Shown piece by piece: positions 63,687 through 64,000 of a DNA stretch of 64,000 nucleotides (positions are counted from its first letter, which is position 1; every line of letters starts with the position of its first letter). The translations under genes were made by a program, and so were the position numbers. The stretch is from Xenorhabdus doucetiae. GTDB lineage: Bacteria; Pseudomonadota; Gammaproteobacteria; Enterobacterales; Enterobacteriaceae. The notes under the pieces are model-generated. The model saw only the letters and a program-made list of their open reading frames with translations. It was not told where the DNA came from and did not search any database. The DNA lies in the NCBI RefSeq assembly GCF_000968195.1, contig NZ_FO704550.1, forward strand, positions 2,666,001-2,730,000, written 5' to 3'.

Positions 63687-64000
63687 AAGATCCCTTAATT
63701 TTTACTGAGCAAAAATTATCGCTTCGTTTAATTGATATCCTGCTGACTATTCTGGCTTGGGTGGGTTTTATCTATTTATTTATGGTGGGATTATTTAACG
63801 CTTCTCATAATATTGCGCCTTATATTGTTATCGCCATAATTAATGCACTTTTGCTCATTGGCTGGGCGAAATACAATCAACACCGATTTAAGATCGAACG
63901 TCGTCGCCACCGACCTGTGTTAACTCACGCTGAGGTGGCTCAGAGTTTTATGCTGGAACAAAAACTGTTAGATACCTTAAGGCAAAGCAAAGTTTCCAGT
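63683..64000 (+). CDS. pgaD: PNAG synthesis accessory protein (partial)
   Basis: Small inner-membrane partner of PgaC needed for PNAG synthesis and its control by c-di-GMP in E. coli. The first 106 codons are present: start MKDPLIFTEQKLSLRL, two membrane helices at about 17-38 and 48-66, then a basic cytoplasmic stretch HRFKIERRRHRPV. The gene is cut only by the window end; E. coli PgaD is 137 residues, so roughly 30 are missing. The ATGA overlap with pgaC shows coupling. Confidence 0.9.
   Translation, partial: MKDPLIFTEQKLSLRLIDILLTILAWVGFIYLFMVGLFNASHNIAPYIVIAIINALLLIGWAKYNQHRFKIERRRHRPVLTHAEVAQSFMLEQKLLDTLRQSKVSS

Noticed and set aside
63683..64000. pgaD as a truncated pseudogene
   Set aside because: The frame is open to the end of the window; the missing part is due to the window edge.

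Overview
The window reads as chromosome of an AT-leaning gammaproteobacterium of the Enterobacterales. Gene content, IS content and protein divergence fit Morganellaceae, most likely Xenorhabdus or a close relative (inference; no marker search was possible). Long stretches keep an Escherichia coli-like gene order: lysP-yeiE-yeiH-nfo, yeiP/lpxT/mepS, yejG-bcr-rsuA-radD-rplY-yejK-yejL-yejM-proL, nrdAB-yfaE, ubiG/gyrA, rcsC/rcsB/rcsD, menFDHBCE and pgaABCD. These blocks are joined differently from E. coli and are separated by accessory DNA.

Layout. 0.1-3.2 kb: iron-siderophore type ABC importer. 3.4-9.0 kb: lysP, yeiE, yeiH, nfo and a fruK without fruB or fruA, which still has a near-perfect Cra operator upstream. 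9.2-11.8 kb: a Nudix hydrolase, an Mtr-type aromatic amino acid permease with TyrR/TrpR-like sites, and the EF-P-like yeiP. 11.8-12.8 kb: two tandem, very short pilin-like secreted proteins. 13.1-23.8 kb: envelope and ribosome housekeeping genes (lpxT, mepS, yejG, bcr, rsuA, radD, rplY, yejK, yejL, yejM) ending at tRNA-Pro(GGG).

23.8-32.7 kb is an accessory island abutting tRNA-Pro. It holds a GNAT remnant split by an IS630-family element, a glutathione S-transferase, an unrecognised lipoprotein, a frameshifted aminoglycoside 3-N-acetyltransferase, a chitin-active AA10 protein, a VOC protein, an IS30-family element, a GH24 lysozyme, an Amidase_2 protein and a palindromic intergenic repeat. 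No integrase is visible.

33.0-47.2 kb: class Ia ribonucleotide reductase with its ferredoxin (promoter region with NrdR- and DnaA-like boxes), ubiG, gyrA (Asn at position 83) and the Rcs phosphorelay. 47.4-49.8 kb: tRNA-Ser, tRNA-Thr, tyrP with a double TyrR box, and yfaZ. 49.9-57.2 kb: the complete menaquinone operon. 57.8-64.0 kb: the poly-beta-1,6-N-acetylglucosamine operon pgaABCD, with pgaD cut by the window end.

No clearly new multi-gene system was found. The best leads are the mini-pilin pair, the chitin-active AA10 protein whose essential histidine does not follow a normal signal-peptidase site, the orphan Cra-controlled fruK, GyrA Asn83/Thr95, PgaB without a lipobox, two signal-less peptidoglycan hydrolases, and an orphan promoter and terminator in the island.
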